Assembly (NCBI RefSeq): GCF_009389715.1
Contig: NW_024067684.1
Location: forward strand, 1,101,501 to 1,165,500
Direction of reading: 5' to 3'
Source of the DNA: Phoenix dactylifera
Taxonomy: Eukaryota > Streptophyta > Magnoliopsida > Arecales > Arecaceae
DNA: 64,000 nucleotides
Part shown: positions 21,393 to 34,327 of the stretch, in pieces
Numbering within the stretch: position 1 is the first letter of the stretch
How the letters are laid out: each line of letters begins with the position of its first letter
Notes under the pieces: model-generated
The model's database searches: none
What the model saw: the letters and a program-made list of their open reading frames with translations, nothing else
Told to the model about the DNA's origin: nothing
Program-made: the position numbers and the translations under genes

Positions 21393-24300
21393 CTATGGTA
21401 CAATGAAGGGAATGACCATTGACATGAAAGTATCATAGGTAAGAGTTGCTGAGCCAGTGTAGCGAGAATCTTTCTCCTTGAATTTTTCTGTTAATCCCTG
21501 CAAAAGATATTGATAACCAAGTTCATTCAGATATATGTAGCTAGCATGCCAGATTTACTTTCAACAAAGAGTGATACTCCCATATGTGGAAAATATTGAC
21601 ACATTTTAAGCCAAAACCCTGTTTGATCATCCTAGAAAAAGAGGAGCAAAGAGATTACGTGACTCAGCTTCATATCAATCAAGTATGAACACTAATAATC
21701 ACCAACAGCATCAGAGATTGACCAGTCAGTGACTAAAATGTTCCGATTCTCCTTCTAATGTTTTGTTCTTTCAAGTTATTGTTAAAAAGGAAGATGTCAC
21801 CTTCTCTTGCGACAGCTTGCCTTGTGAGTACACCCATGCATATAACATGTTCTTTCTACAAGAGTTCAAAAAAATATGTTTCTTTCTATAAGGCTGCATC
21901 TGGTTCAGGAATAAGAAAAACTGGAAGAGCAACAGTAACGCCTATAGGAATACTTATTCCATGAGTTGTTCTAACTTTTGTCGGGCTTCAGATTTTGGAA
22001 TAGCTTTTGGATGAGGTCTTTTTTGGGTCCATAGAAAAAGTAAAAGGTCGGCATAAATGATGCCTGTATGCCAAGGAATAACTTATGACAGCTCCCCCAC
22101 CAAATAGTTATCACTATCATACGCAAGTTTGACTAGCGCAACTATTCTTGAGTTATCCCTGTTTCCCAAAGGCTGTTTAGCAGGCACAAGGCTTATTCCA
22201 AGCCTAATGCCTGATTATGGCTGGATCAATCACTGCCTTTGGTGTCCAACTAATCCTCTTCATAGATTCAACAATAATACTTGTTTAAAAGTTCAAGCCT
22301 AAACTGTCTTGTTGGATGAACATACACTCCATTTCATATTCAAAGTCTAGCATTTTTATACAAATCTAGGAAAGGTTTAAATATTGAATATCTATAATTA
22401 AAAAAAAAGTTTCAGCGACCTGTATCATTAGACCACCTGATGAAAGCCCTGACCAACATATAAAAGGAAAACTCATCATGTCTATTGATTCTGAGATTCC
22501 ACCAAAATGAAGTTTCATTTCCTTACCTTCACAATCATCCCACACCTGCATATACAACAAATGCATAATCAGATTAACAGTCATCTGACGCATGATTGAA
22601 AGAAGACAGCAACATCAGAAAACAAATACTCACTCGACAAAGTTGTCCAAATTAAGCGCACCCCTGCCAGTCTTCCCATCAGTGTAATTGGATACTAGAA
22701 CTTGAATAACAGAAGGTGGAACCGCAAATCCTAGACTTAGGAGTGCATCTCTCAATTCCGTTGAGTCAATTGCACCACTCCGATCTCTATCAAATCTGTC
22801 CAAAGATAGCCTGAAAAAAAAGAAGGTGAGACACAACTTCAGTATACTTCTATGTTATTTAAGAAAAATGTCTCCAAAAGGAGGAGGAGGAGTTATCAAT
22901 TCTTCACTCCTTCTACATGAACATAAGAGAACTCAATTAGTGTAGCACAAGTTTTCATTTTAAGTGGGAAAAATATAAGAGCAAGCAATGAATGAATAAA
23001 TCACCAGTTGGAATCATCGAAAATAATGAAATTCAGATAAACCATAGTATTACTATTAATATATTCTATGGACCATGTCAGGGGTAAGAAACATGATTAT
23101 AGTAAAATAAATGAATTAACACTATCACAAACAAAAAGCTGCATTACAAAGGCTTCGTAGTTGGCCCAATAATGTCATCATTGCCGGTTATATAATAATG
23201 GTTTCTTCATCAAGTTCAACCTAGAGCATAAAGGGGAGAAACCTTGTAGGTGATATCATTTATATCCATTTTAATACGGGAAAGAAACATGTTTGATAAT
23301 ATAATAAAAAAAAGTTTGAAAAGGAGACCATTAAATTACAGTTTTGAATTAATTGTGGTGAATCAAGGCTAACTACATCCTCTGATCAAACATCCTGGTG
23401 AACCACGACACATCCCAAAACTAGTTGCTAATGAATAGTAGAAATAGTGGTAGTCATTTGGGATGTTCTTTCATATTAAGTCAGGTCACAACTACCCCTG
23501 CATCCCTTAAACTTTAAGAAATCAAAATTGGTTTTAGGAAAATTAATATCCCATGACCAATCAGAACCCACCCCAAACCAGTCGATATCAATATGATTTT
23601 TTTCATTTGCCTCCATCCTTTAATTCAATTTGGAAGGTTCACCGAATTAGTGAAATCGTAATGATTAAAAATGTCGTTGAAGTAACTCAGGCAACCACTT
23701 AATATAACATCGTTTAAACTAGCGAACAATTAATGAAAATTGAGACCATGTGCATTTTCTACTGCATTGTTTTCCAGAGCAAGGCAGTGGAACAAACAAA
23801 TTTAATCTTAGCGTATTATTATACACCATTAAATTTATCCAGGAGGATCATTGAACTTATGTGGTTGTACTACAGTGCATATCACTGAACGAAAGATATC
23901 AATATCATCAAATTTATCAAGTTGTCAGGTCACATAAGGAAAGTATGGGGGATCTAGCTGCAATGCAGGTACTATTTCCACAAAATACTCAAGTTAGTTC
24001 AACGATTTCTGATTCCTTCTACACTTACTAAACATTAACTAAGTCAAATACAAAATCATACTCAATTTATCAAATTAATAATTTATCATATTTGCAATAC
24101 GGGAAAGCAAAGTAATGAAATATGAATGCTACAGCGTACCCGCCATTGCCCGAGACAACTCCATAGAGCAGCAAACTCAGCAGGCCCTGCAAGGAAAAAA
24201 AAATAATTAAAAAAAAAGAAAAGAAGTCAGCACCGAAGAAAAATTTATAAGGAATAAAGCGTACACGAAAGAAGAAATTTGATGGGTAGATATAATAAAC

Positions 24301-24823
24301 AAATAGCTTTCATAAAGAAAATTTGAGAATTTATGATGCAAGTCGCTGAAGTAATATAGCTCATAAATATTAGCTAAGAACAATCCAACTGGGGAAACAG
24401 AAGGCTTTTTTAGGAGAAAATTAAAGAGGGCTCACCCATCTTGGAAGGGTTGTTAGGGTTCTTGAAGAGGAACATGAGGAGCCGAATCGTGCGAAGGCTG
24501 AACCTATGGTACCCGGAGGACAGCGCCGCCTGCAGCTCGTACTCGTCGATGAAGCCGCTCCGGTCCCGATCGACGGCCTGGAAGCTACGGATGATCTCGG
24601 GATGCGTGCCAGGAGGGAAAGAGTACCCCGCCGCTCCGCCGGCGCCGCCACCCAAGGGATACGGGGACGAGTAGCCATAAGAGGGCGGATGTGCGTGGTA
24701 AGGATACCCCGACGGCACCGGAGGCTGGCCGGAGGAGGATGGCTTGGGGCCGGAGGACGGCTCCGGCATCGGCGGGGCCGACGGAGCGTAGCTGTGAGAA
24801 GGGTATCGATTGTAATTCGCCAT
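21393..24823 (-). CDS. Penta-EF-hand calcium-binding protein (CML48/49/50-like), frameshift in exon 3
   Basis: Five exons on the minus strand: 24823-24436, 24186-24140, 22810-22634, 22545-22527 (19-nt microexon) and 21497-21393. The N-terminus is Pro/Gly/Tyr-rich (residues 1-70), as in ALG-2-like PEF proteins. EF loop 1 is DRDRSGFIDEYEL (85-97). Exon 2 gives GPAEFAALWSCLGQWR. Exon 3 gives FDRDRSGAIDSTELRDALLS. Exon 4 gives CGMIVK and exon 5 GLTEKFKEKDSRYTG to VIPFIVP. Exon 3 is 177 nt where the phases need 176. Its start, GCTATCTTTGGACAG, has one G too many for the expected AIFDRFDRDRSG. As printed, the full protein cannot be read, so it is either a fresh null allele or a sequence error; about 244 residues otherwise. 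The role is Ca2+ sensing, partner unknown. Confidence 0.88.
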
Positions 24824-25316
24824 GGAGGAGGCTATAGAGGAGCTTGGGGGGAGTACAAGAGTTTGCTGTTTGGGTTAGGGTTAATAGGTCGGTTTTTACG
24901 ATCCGAAGCGGAGACGAAGTTTGAGAGGTTTCCTTAAGGCGGCTCGTCGTTTATTAGTTCAGGCTTTGTGGAGCCGTTACTTTAAAAGAAAGGTTGCTTT
25001 CCTGTGGGAACCTTTTCGAGAAACGGGTGTGGTCGTGGGGGAATTCCCTACGTTACAGCGTGTCGGCCAGCTGGGAGGCTGCGTGTAAGCTTCAACAAAC
25101 CGGGATTTTGCCGCGTGGACCGGCTTGCGGCCGGTTTCTTGGTGCCTACTCATTGGTCAAAAGGAGAAAATAATAAAGTAAATAAAAATCTTATCTGGAA
25201 CAAGAATTGGAAAAATGATAAGTTTCTATCTTTGGAACAAAGAATGCATATGAGATCTATCATCCAAGGAAATAGATTTATTTGAAGTAAAATATTCAAG
25301 AATTAACTATTCCTCT
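24824..25316. other. EF-hand gene promoter and spacer
   Basis: The GC-richer 24824-25160 is the presumed promoter and 5' leader of the minus-strand EF-hand gene. No convincing opposite-strand gene starts here. Confidence 0.45.
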
Positions 25317-26236
25317 GGTCCTCCAAATTTAGGCCTATTTTTTAATGCAATCCTAACTTATATGAAGAGGAGAGTCAAAACTAATATGAAGAAGTAATAT
25401 ATATAAGAAAAATTATATTCATAATACATTATTACATTACTGATTCTACTCTATCTCTAATCATACCCACCCATCCTCTTTTTCCTCCTACCTTCCACAA
25501 GAATGGATATAAATATACACAAGAGAAAAGAAATCTACACTACCATAACTCATATATAGCACTCCATCGTACGTTATTCATCTAACCTTCAATTCCATCC
25601 CCAGATCTTATTTTTCCTTAACTGCAAGTAAAGAGAGTCTGGTCTAAACCCAAGAAGAATGGAAAACAAAAAAGGATAAACAAAAAGCAAGAAAATGATT
25701 TCTATTTTTAAATCACATTAGAAAATTAAGGGACCTAATTAGAGATTTTTAAATGATAAGGGCTATGTAAAAATATTTGTGAAACTTAGAAGATCAAAAA
25801 CATAATTTATGGTACCTGAGTGATGATGTGGCACATGGATGATGACTTGGTATATGGGTGATGATGTAGCACTCAGCGACTGCACATTTTTGACAAGAAA
25901 TTCCACAACACGCACCATATCATCACCAATATACTATGTCATTATCCATATATCACATCATTAAAATGAAAACTTTCATCTATTATACCACATCATCATC
26001 CATATGGCATGTCGTCATTAATCAGCTATGTAATCATTTATCTAAGCAGTTTCTGTCATATAATTGGCCATATAATTATCGATTAATGCCAGCAGGGATT
26101 TTTGATAAGAGAAAGTGGCCGGAATTGGGGGAAGGACGATATTAAAATAGTTGCAAAATAATAGTGACCAAATTTAAGCTTTTGAAGTTCAAGGACTTAT
26201 TAAAAAACCAACATAAATTTAGAGAATCAAAAGCAT
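25317..26236. mobile_element. TIR element (MITE-like, about 0.9 kb) with internal fold-back
   Basis: The left end (TGGTCCTCCAAATTTAGG, then TTTTTTAATGCAATCCTAAC) and the inverted right end (TGATTCTCTAAATTTATG, then TTTTTTAATAAGTCCTTGAA) are diverged inverted repeats. The centre has opposing copies of TGATGATGTGG / ATATGG blocks at about 25831-25870 and 25986-26017. No coding capacity or clear target duplication. Confidence 0.4.
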
Positions 26237-26346
26237 AACCAACCTAATACTTAATAACTTCATCATGAAAATGGCTGGTCACATTAGCTTAGATAATACC
26301 ACTTACATGGCTATTGAAGGGCGTTTGGTCTATGCTTATTAATAGA

Positions 26347-26475
26347 TATGCCATGGCTAGAGTTTCCAAGCTCCTGGATATTACTAGGAAGAAGCTTGGA
26401 GGATGGAACAAGCATGTAGCAGGGAACATATTTCTTCATGTGGAAGAAACTGAGATTGCATTTGATTTGTTATAA
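26347..26475 (+). mobile_element. Short LINE ORF2 relic (linker between endonuclease and RT)
   Basis: The frame from 26352 reads MARVSKLLDITRKKL, then GGWNKHVAGNIF. This parallels the 3328-3450 linker of the first LINE (WVSRKFEMTKRQL, NREVVGNIF). Only about 120 bp is recognisable, from a different LINE copy. Confidence 0.5.
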
Positions 26476-27194
26476 TAGAATGGAATGGCTTGCCTTCAGA
26501 GGAGATGGCCCAGCCATGAGGGCACCTCTCTTCCATGTTCGCATCACCATCTTTCCCACCATCATTGACCGCTTCTACTTTGCCCACCTCCTCCTCAAGT
26601 TCAATCCTATAAATCAAACCGAATCAAATTTTTTGAGTTAGTTTGAATCGATTTTCATATTAGGTTGCTTTGGTTTTGATTTTAATTTTAGAAATTCGGT
26701 CTAAATCGGTTAGGTTTTAAAAATATATCCAAGCCAATAGAACCCGGGTACACTCCCTTTCCCTCTCTCGCGTGAATCACACGTGCCCAACACGAAGGAC
26801 GAAGAGGGGTTGCACTAACTAAGCTCAGGCCAACAAGAACTAGCCACCAACATTATTCTTCATTGGATCTCTAGGGAACCAGTGGGGGATTTAAATGCAG
26901 TACCTCCTGTACTGCAAGGAGGTATTCTAAGAGGATTTTGAGGTGCCCACATCATGAGAATTTTAATAATATGAAAAAACATAAGATTCATAATCTACCC
27001 CACACTATTCAGCCAATTTATAATAAACAAATCTTTATGAATGCATTGCATGTTTGATGGGTACAATATGACCAACCCAAGCCATGTACATGTTATATAA
27101 AACCAGCCAGAACTTTTCTATGTTGGGCTGCTGTATAAAAACCCAAAATATATTACATTGTCAAGTTTCCAATATTTGCCAAATACGATGTTGA
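26476..27194. other. Intergenic spacer, no gene seen
   Basis: AT-rich DNA between the LINE scrap and the retrotransposon; no supported feature. Confidence 0.5.
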
Positions 27195-27199
27195 GTATC
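27195..27199. repeat. Target-site duplication GTATC (left copy)
   Basis: The 5 bp before the left LTR, GTATC, is repeated exactly at 38118-38122 after the right LTR. Confidence 0.93.
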
Positions 27200-28643
27200 T
27201 GTTGACCCCCTAATGGATTTTGATGAATACAAAACACTAGAGTATAATTCCCTTTATATTAACAATTTACTTGAGCATTTCAAGTGTTTAACTAAGAATA
27301 TTGTTAAGAATTGTCAAGGCATGTTCCCATATTTTTCGGAGGATTTATTGAAGATTTTTGAGATGAAGAAAACAGATCAGGGGCAGCCGAGACGTCTCCA
27401 GTTTGTTCCAGAGACGTCTCTGGCACGTAGAGAAGAAACTGGCACGTCTGGAGACGTCCCCGGCACCTGCCGAGGCGTCTCGCAGGGTCGGAGTCGACTC
27501 CCGGCTTTCCGGAGTCGACTCTCTCAGAGACGGCAGAAAGGCCGATTTCAAGGGATGCGCGCGAGTCGTCTCCGAAGGACGCGAAGTCGACTCTCTCAGG
27601 GATTCCAGAGGACTTGGTTTTTCGTTGAGAAAACGTCGGAGTCGTCCCCGACGTCGCGGAGTCGTCCCCACGCATAAAGCACAAAAATCCCGAGACGTCC
27701 CCCGAGGCACGCGAGCCGACTCTCTCAGAAAAATAGAAAAACAAGAAATCGAGCTGTTCTTCTTCGGAGTCGTCCCCAGAAAGCGCCGAGTCGACTCCAA
27801 CATCGTCAAAAGATTTTTTATACAGCCGAGACGTCTCTCGTTCAAGCGGAGACGTCTCCGGAACGCCTGGAACGCAACTGATACACTTTTGCAGGTTTGT
27901 TTGAAATTCAAACGGCTATATTTTTGTGTCTAACGGATCTATTGCTTGTAGGAGTATAAAAAGGAGCTTTTAAGTGCCTTTAAATAATTTCTCACCAACC
28001 AAACATAAGATCATTCAAGAGAGAAGAAAGAGAAAGGTTTTCAAGGGAGTTGGTGCTTTCAAGAGGAGAAATCAAGAGCATTCAAGTCTTCTTCATCTGA
28101 TTTCGTGCTCATCTACTCACTCCCACTCGGCAATCAAAGCTCGCATTCAAGCCAACGTGATCCACATCGGAAGAACCACCATCACCCACGCTTTCAACGG
28201 CAAAGAGGGTTCTTCCGGTTTTGTTGTTCTTCACTGTTTTATTTGCTTTCATAAGAGCTTTTAAATTCTTGTAAAACACTTGAATATTGTACTTGTTCCA
28301 GTCAGGGGACTTGGAACAAGGGATAGGCGTCCCAAGCCTAGGTTAAATTGGGGGATTGTAGGGTTCGTTGTTAGCCCGGGGTAAAACAACGAGTTGGGTA
28401 GTTCACTCGAAAAACTACCGGACTGTAATCGCTGATTATAGTGGAAAATTCCCAAAGGTGTTTGGGGAGTGGATGTAGGAGCAGTGGAAGCTCCGAACCA
28501 CTATAAACCCTTGCGTTTGCGATTGACTGTGGTTACAACTTTAATTTTACTTTTGCACATACTCTTGTGTGTTTAGTTTAATTAGACAAAAATTTTAAAA
28601 CACCCAATTCACCCCCCTCTTGGGTGACCATCTCTGGGCAACA
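27200..28643 (+). repeat. 5' LTR of the Sirevirus-like element
   Basis: 1444 bp, TG...CA ends. A TATA box (TATAAAAAGG) lies at 27955-27964. The presumed U3 part carries a dense cluster of GAGACGTCTC- and GAGTCGACTC-type palindromes at about 27389-27870. Confidence 0.95.
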
Positions 28644-28644
28644 A

Positions 28645-28658
28645 GTGGTATCAGAGCA
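28645..28658 (+). other. Primer-binding site (iMet tRNA)
   Basis: TGGTATCAGAGC follows the 5' LTR after a short spacer, complementary to the 3' end of initiator-Met tRNA, as in most plant copia elements. Confidence 0.9.
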
Positions 28659-28708
28659 GGTGCTCTGTGTATTCTTGAAGACCTAACCGTCTTTGCCAAA
28701 GATCAAGA

Positions 28709-30485
28709 TGGCAACACCCTTCAACAATGTTCCTGCTGAGGGGCAGGCTACCAATAGACCTCCACTCTTCAATGGGACAAATTATTCCTATTGGAAGACT
28801 AGAATGAGAATTTTTATTCAAGCACAAGATTATGTCTTGTGGAGGGTTATAATCAAAGGACCACACGAACCATCTCACACAGTTAATGGCGTTCAGATTC
28901 CCAAACCTGAGGAGGATTGGGATGAGAATGATAGTAAGATGGTTCAACTCAATGCTAGAGCCATGAATTCATTGTTTTGTGCTCTAGATGTAAATGAGTT
29001 TAATAGAGTCTCCACCTGTAGTTCCGCCAAGGAAATATGGGATAGGCTTGAAGTTACCCACGAGGGTACTAATCAAGTCAAGGAGTCTAAAATGAACATT
29101 TTAGTTCACAAATATGAGTTATTTAAGATGGAACCCAACGAAACTATTTCATGCATGTTCACACGCTTCACTGATATAATAAATGGTCTAAAGAATTTGG
29201 GTAAATCTTACACTAACTCAGAACTTGTGAGGAAAATTCTCAGGTCCTTGCCAAAAGTTTGGAAAGCGAAGGTCACGGCAATCGTAGAAGCCAAAGACCT
29301 CAACACTTTGGCACTTGAAGAACTATTGGGCTCATTGATGATGCATGAGCTCACAATAGAGCAACATGAAGAAGATGTGCCAAAGAAGAAGACAATCGCC
29401 CTCAAGGCTACTTCAAGTGTTTGTGAAGAAGAAAGTAGTGAAAGTGAAGATGAAGACTTGGGCTTAATAGTAAGGAAGTTCAAAAAATTCATAAGAAGAA
29501 AGAAGACCTTCCCAAGAAAGAAGTTTGGAGGGAGAAATGATTGGAAAAAGGAAAAAGAAAAAGAAAGAGACCCAATCATATGTTATGATTGCAAGAGACC
29601 GGGACACATCCGCTCCGAATGCCCTCAACAGAAGAAGCACTATGGAAAGAAGAAGAAGAAGGCGTTGAAAGCGACTTGGGATGATAGTGACACATCCTCC
29701 TCCGAGGAAGAGAAGGAAGAGACCGCCAACTTGTGTTTCATGGCATTCGACGACGATGAGGTATGTCAAAGCTCAACTACAGATTTTACTTTAGAAGAAT
29801 TATATGAAGCTTTCCAAGAACTCATGAATGATTGTAGTATGTTAGGAGTAAAAAATAAAGAACTAAAGGCCTCCAATCAAAAACTAAAGGATGATATTAA
29901 AAACCTATTAATTGAAAAGGAGAGCTATAAAAATGATAGCATTATTGACCTAAAGGATAAAAATTCAAAACTTAGCATTGAAAATGAAACGGCAAAAACA
30001 CTCATTAAGGAATTAAATCTAAAAGTCAAATTCCTACTCAATAGTAATACTTCACTTGCACAAAATGTTGAATCCCTTAAAAATGATAAGAAAGAATTAG
30101 CTAAAGAAAATTTGGACCTTAAAGATGAGCTACACAAGTACAAACCAATTGTGCAGAAATTTACACATAGCTCGAAAAAATTAAATTTTATTCTATCCAA
30201 TCAAAGAGCTGTTTTTAATAAAGCCGGATTAGGATACAAAACTAGCAAATAACAAAAATATCTAAAGAACTTTTTTGTAAAAGCAAAAGATGCCAAAACT
30301 GAAAAACCTACATGCTTTTATTGTGGGAAAAGTGGACATAAAGCTTATTCTTGCATTCAAAGAAAGATTCAAACTAATAAGAACACACTTGTAAAAGGTA
30401 AAAACACAACCAAAATGTGGGTGCCTAAGGGAACCAACTACACTAACCAAGAAGGACCCAAGAAAGCTTGGGTACCTAAGAGCTT
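28709..30485 (+). pseudogene. gag region of the Sirevirus-like element
   Basis: The region encodes a copia-type capsid precursor. The N-terminus has the plant copia gag block LFNGTNYSYWKTRMRIF, followed by a UBN2-like capsid region. A first zinc knuckle, CYDCKRPGHIRSEC, lies at about 29583. A long lysine/glutamate-rich coiled-coil part follows, and a second knuckle, CFYCGKSGHKAYSC, at about 30306. It is followed by pol. It belongs to a broken element and is treated as a fossil. Confidence 0.85.
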
Positions 30486-33400
30486 CACATGATTATTTTG
30501 CAGGTATGCCTTGCAGCCGGGAGCAAAAAGAGAATGTGGTATCTTGATAGCGGTTGCTCAAGGCATATGACCGGTGACAAGAGCCTTTTCGTCACCTTGA
30601 AATCAAAAGAAGGAGGAGTAGTCACATTTGGAGACAATGCTAAAGGGCAAATCATTGGCGTTGGTAAAATCTCCATATCATCCTCCTCATTTATTGACAA
30701 TGTATTGTTAGTTAATGGATTAAAATATAATTTATTAAGTATAAGTCAATTTTGTGACAAGGGCTTTAAAGTGTCATTTGAATCTTTTCTATGCATAATT
30801 AGTAGTTCAATTGACAATGAGATCATACTTATGGGACATAGGCGTGGAAATGTTTACATGGTAGATCTTGATGATCTCACCATGAAGGATGGCCAATGTC
30901 TTGTAGCTATGGATGCCAAAGTCAATGAGACAAGCTGGTTATGGCATCGTAGGTTAGGGCATGCTAGCATGGATTTAATTTCTAAATTGATTACAAAAGA
31001 TCTAGTCAAAGGACTACCAAAAATAGACTTTGAAAAGAACAAAATCTGTGCTGCATGTCAACTAGGGAAACAAACAAGAAGCTCTTTCAAATCTAAGAAC
31101 ATAGTCTCAACATCAAAACCCTTAGAACTAATTCACATGGATTTATTTTGACCCACTAGAACTGCTAGTTTAGGGGGTAAGAAGTTTGGTCTTGTAATTG
31201 TTGATGACTTTTCACGTTTTACATGGATTTCATTTCTTGCCCACAAAGATGAGTCCTTTTCCGCTTTTATCAAGTTTCATAATAGGATTTCGAATAAACT
31301 TAATCTTAAACTAAAAGCAATTAGGAGTGATCATGGTACCGAGTTTGAAAATCAGCATTTTGAAAAATTTTGTGAAGAAAACGGTATCAATCACAATTTT
31401 TCGGCCCCTAGGACACCCCAACAAAATGGGGTGGTAGAAAGGAAGAATCGCACACTAGCAGATATGGCTCGTACCATGTTGTGCGAATCGGATCTACCAA
31501 AGTTTATTTGGGCTGAAGCAATCAATACTGCCTGCCATATTTTAAACCGTGCTTTAGTTAGATCTATCTTAAAGAAAACACCTTATGAGTTGCTGAAAAA
31601 TAAGAAGCCCAATATAAGTTATTTTCATGTTTTCGGTTGTCGCTGCTTTATTTTAAACAATGGAAAGGACAATCTAAGTAAGTTTAGTGCTAAATCAGAT
31701 GAGGGGATCTTCTTAGGTTATTCCTCATCTAGTAGAGCATATAGGGTCTTCAACAAGAGAACTCTCGTTGTTGAAGAATCCATTCATGTTGTTTTTGATG
31801 AAGCTAATGGAGATTCTTTTAGAAAAGAAGAAGATGGTGATGCAGGTATACTTGAAGACAGAATGAAGAAATTCTCCATACAAGACAAACAACATGAGGA
31901 TGAAATCAAAGAAGATACAATTCAGCAAGATGAAGAAGATCAACCCCCAGCGAGAAATCAAGATCTTCCTAGGGAATGGAGGTATGCACATGGTCATCCA
32001 AGGGATCTAATCCTTGGTGACCCTTCACAAGGGGTAAGGACAAGATCCTCTTTAAGAAACACTAGTAATTATCTTGCATTCGTTTCACAGATAGAGCCTA
32101 AATCACTAGAAGAAGCCGAAAAAGATGAAAATTGGATAAATGCTATGCAAGAGGAATTAAACCAATTTGAAAGAAATCAAGTTTGGACACTAATGAAAAA
32201 ACCCCCTAATGTTTCAATTATAGGCACCAAGTGGGTATATAGAAATAAACTAGATGAAGATGGAATAGTAATAAGAAACAAAGCTAGGCTAGTAGCCAAA
32301 GGCTACAATCAGGAGGAAGGCATAGATTTTGATGAAACTTTTGCTCCTGTTGCCAGGTTAGAGGCTATTAGACTACTTTTGGCATATGCATGCTTCATGG
32401 ATTTCAAACTCTATCAAATGGATGTAAAAAGTGCCTTTTTAAATGGTTATATAATGGAGGAAGTTTATGTAGAATAACCTCCAGGTTTTGAAAACCACTT
32501 ACATCCAGATTATGTTTTTAAATTGCATAAAGCATTGTATGGACTTAAGCAAGCCCCTAGGGCGTGGTATGAAAGATTAAGTAATTTTCTAATTGAAAAT
32601 AAGTTTAAAAGAGGAAATGTAGACAAAACACTCTTCATTAAAAGAAAAGGGAATGACTTATTGCTTGTGCAAATTTATGTGGATGATATAATTTTTGGTG
32701 CTACTAATGATAGTCTTTGTCAAGAGTTTGCTAAGCTTATGCAGGGAGAATTTGAAATGAGCATGATGGGTGAGCTCAACTTCTTCCTTGGGCTACAAAT
32801 AAAACAATCAGAGGAAGGCATCTTCATCAGTCAGTCCAAATACATCAAGAAAATGTTGGAGAAGTTCAAGATGAAGGATGCAAAGGAAATCAGCACACCC
32901 ATGGGCTCAAGTTGCAAGCTTGACAAAGATGAAAAAGGTAAAAGTGTAGACTGCAAATTGTACAGAGGTATGATAGGGTCTTTACTTTACCTTACTGCTA
33001 GTAGACCAGATATATTATTCAGTGTTTGCATGTGTGCTAGATACCAAGCATGTCCTAAGGAATCACACTTGCAAGCTGTTAAAAGAATATTCAAATACCT
33101 AGTAGGGACATCTAATGCAGATTTATGGTATTCTAAACAATCTGATTTAAATTTAATTGCTTATTCCGATGCTGATTTTGCCGGGTGCAAACTCGACAGA
33201 AAAAGCACAAGTGGCACCTGTCAATTCTTGGGTGCTAACTTGGTTTCTTGGTTTAGCAAGAAACAGTATTCAGTTGCCTTGTCCACAGCTGAGGCTGAGT
33301 ACATTGCAGCCGGAAGCTGTTGTGCCCAAGTTCTTTGGATTAAGCAACAACTTGAAGATTTTGGTATCAAAATGGACAACATTCCAATTAGATGTGATAA

Positions 33401-33623
33401 TACAAGTGCAATTAATTTAACAAAAAATCCTGTCCAACACTCTAAATCAAAACACATAGAGATTAGGCATCACTTTATAAGGGATCATGTGCTGAAAAAT
33501 GATGTATTGATTGAGTATGTATGCACTGAAAATCAATTGGCCGATATCTTTACAAAGCCCCTTTGCAAAGATAGGTTCAACTTTTTAAGGAATGCCTTGT
33601 GTTTGTATGATCCTAGCAAGTAG
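30486..33623 (+). pseudogene. pol region of the Sirevirus-like element (PR-IN-RT-RNH)
   Basis: Domain order is typical of copia. An aspartic protease (WYLDSGCSRHMTG) lies at about 30540. A GAG-pre-integrase zinc motif (WHRRLGHAS) lies at about 30945. The integrase core is at about 31140-31480, a reverse transcriptase at about 32130-32720 with YVDDIIFG, and RNase H at about 33150-33560 with AYSDADFAG and STAEAEY. Integrase upstream of RT separates copia from gypsy. It is broken and no activity is implied. Confidence 0.9.
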
Positions 33624-34327
33624 ATTGAATTTGTAATGTAAGTATGACTCGATTTCAACACTATAGTTTAAATGATTTAACTCCTCAAACATATGCCATG
33701 CTTTGAATGCTCTAGAGATAAACATGAATGCTACTCAAACTAATAATACACTTCAAGGTCACATATAGGAAACCAAGTGCCTAATGAGTAAAAATATGAA
33801 TTTATCAAATTAGATGACGAATTGTTTGACTTTCCGGAGGATGGTCATCCCCCTTTGGACTCTTCATAGAGATATTTTCAGAGCCTATTCCATAGGCATT
33901 CGAAATTTGGTCAAACATTCCTCATTTCAATATTGATAATTCAAAAAATCATTGTCAAGCTTTTATAGGATGTATTATTAAAGGGAAGGATCACAAGCAA
34001 GGTCACTTCATATTCGCCAAGAGAAATCAAACTGATCATTAAGGTTGAATAAAACGAATTGGGAAAAGATTGGGAACCTTCTGAAATTTTTCAGTGCCGG
34101 AGACGTCTCTGGCAAATCACAGAGACGTCCCCCCGGCGAGACGTCTCGCATTAGTCGCAGAGACGTCTCGGGGACAGAATGAATGTTTTTTTAAATAGGC
34201 CAAAACAGCTCGAGCCGTCCCGAGCTGCTTTCCTTCGTCCCCAACGAAACCCTAAACCCTAGCATCCATCTTCTCTCCACCACAAATCGAACCAAAATCA
34301 CTCCCCATTTTCCTAGATTTCCGATCA
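33624..34327 (+). other. Pol-ORF3 spacer with palindrome cluster
   Basis: Untranslated leader of the third ORF. At 34097-34175 it carries at least four GAGACGTCTC / AGACGTCC-type motifs, the same family as in the LTRs. Confidence 0.7.

Noticed and set aside
21758-21964. Open frame in the last intron of the EF-hand gene
   Set aside because: On the opposite strand, short, and in repeat-like sequence; no domain.
27213-27933. Open frames of 100-190 codons in the LTRs (both strands, repeated at 36687-37407)
   Set aside because: Identical frames in both LTRs, no protein features, and composition driven by the palindrome motifs.
28261-28455. Antisense LTR frame repeated at 37735-37929
   Set aside because: Part of the LTR; no coding features.
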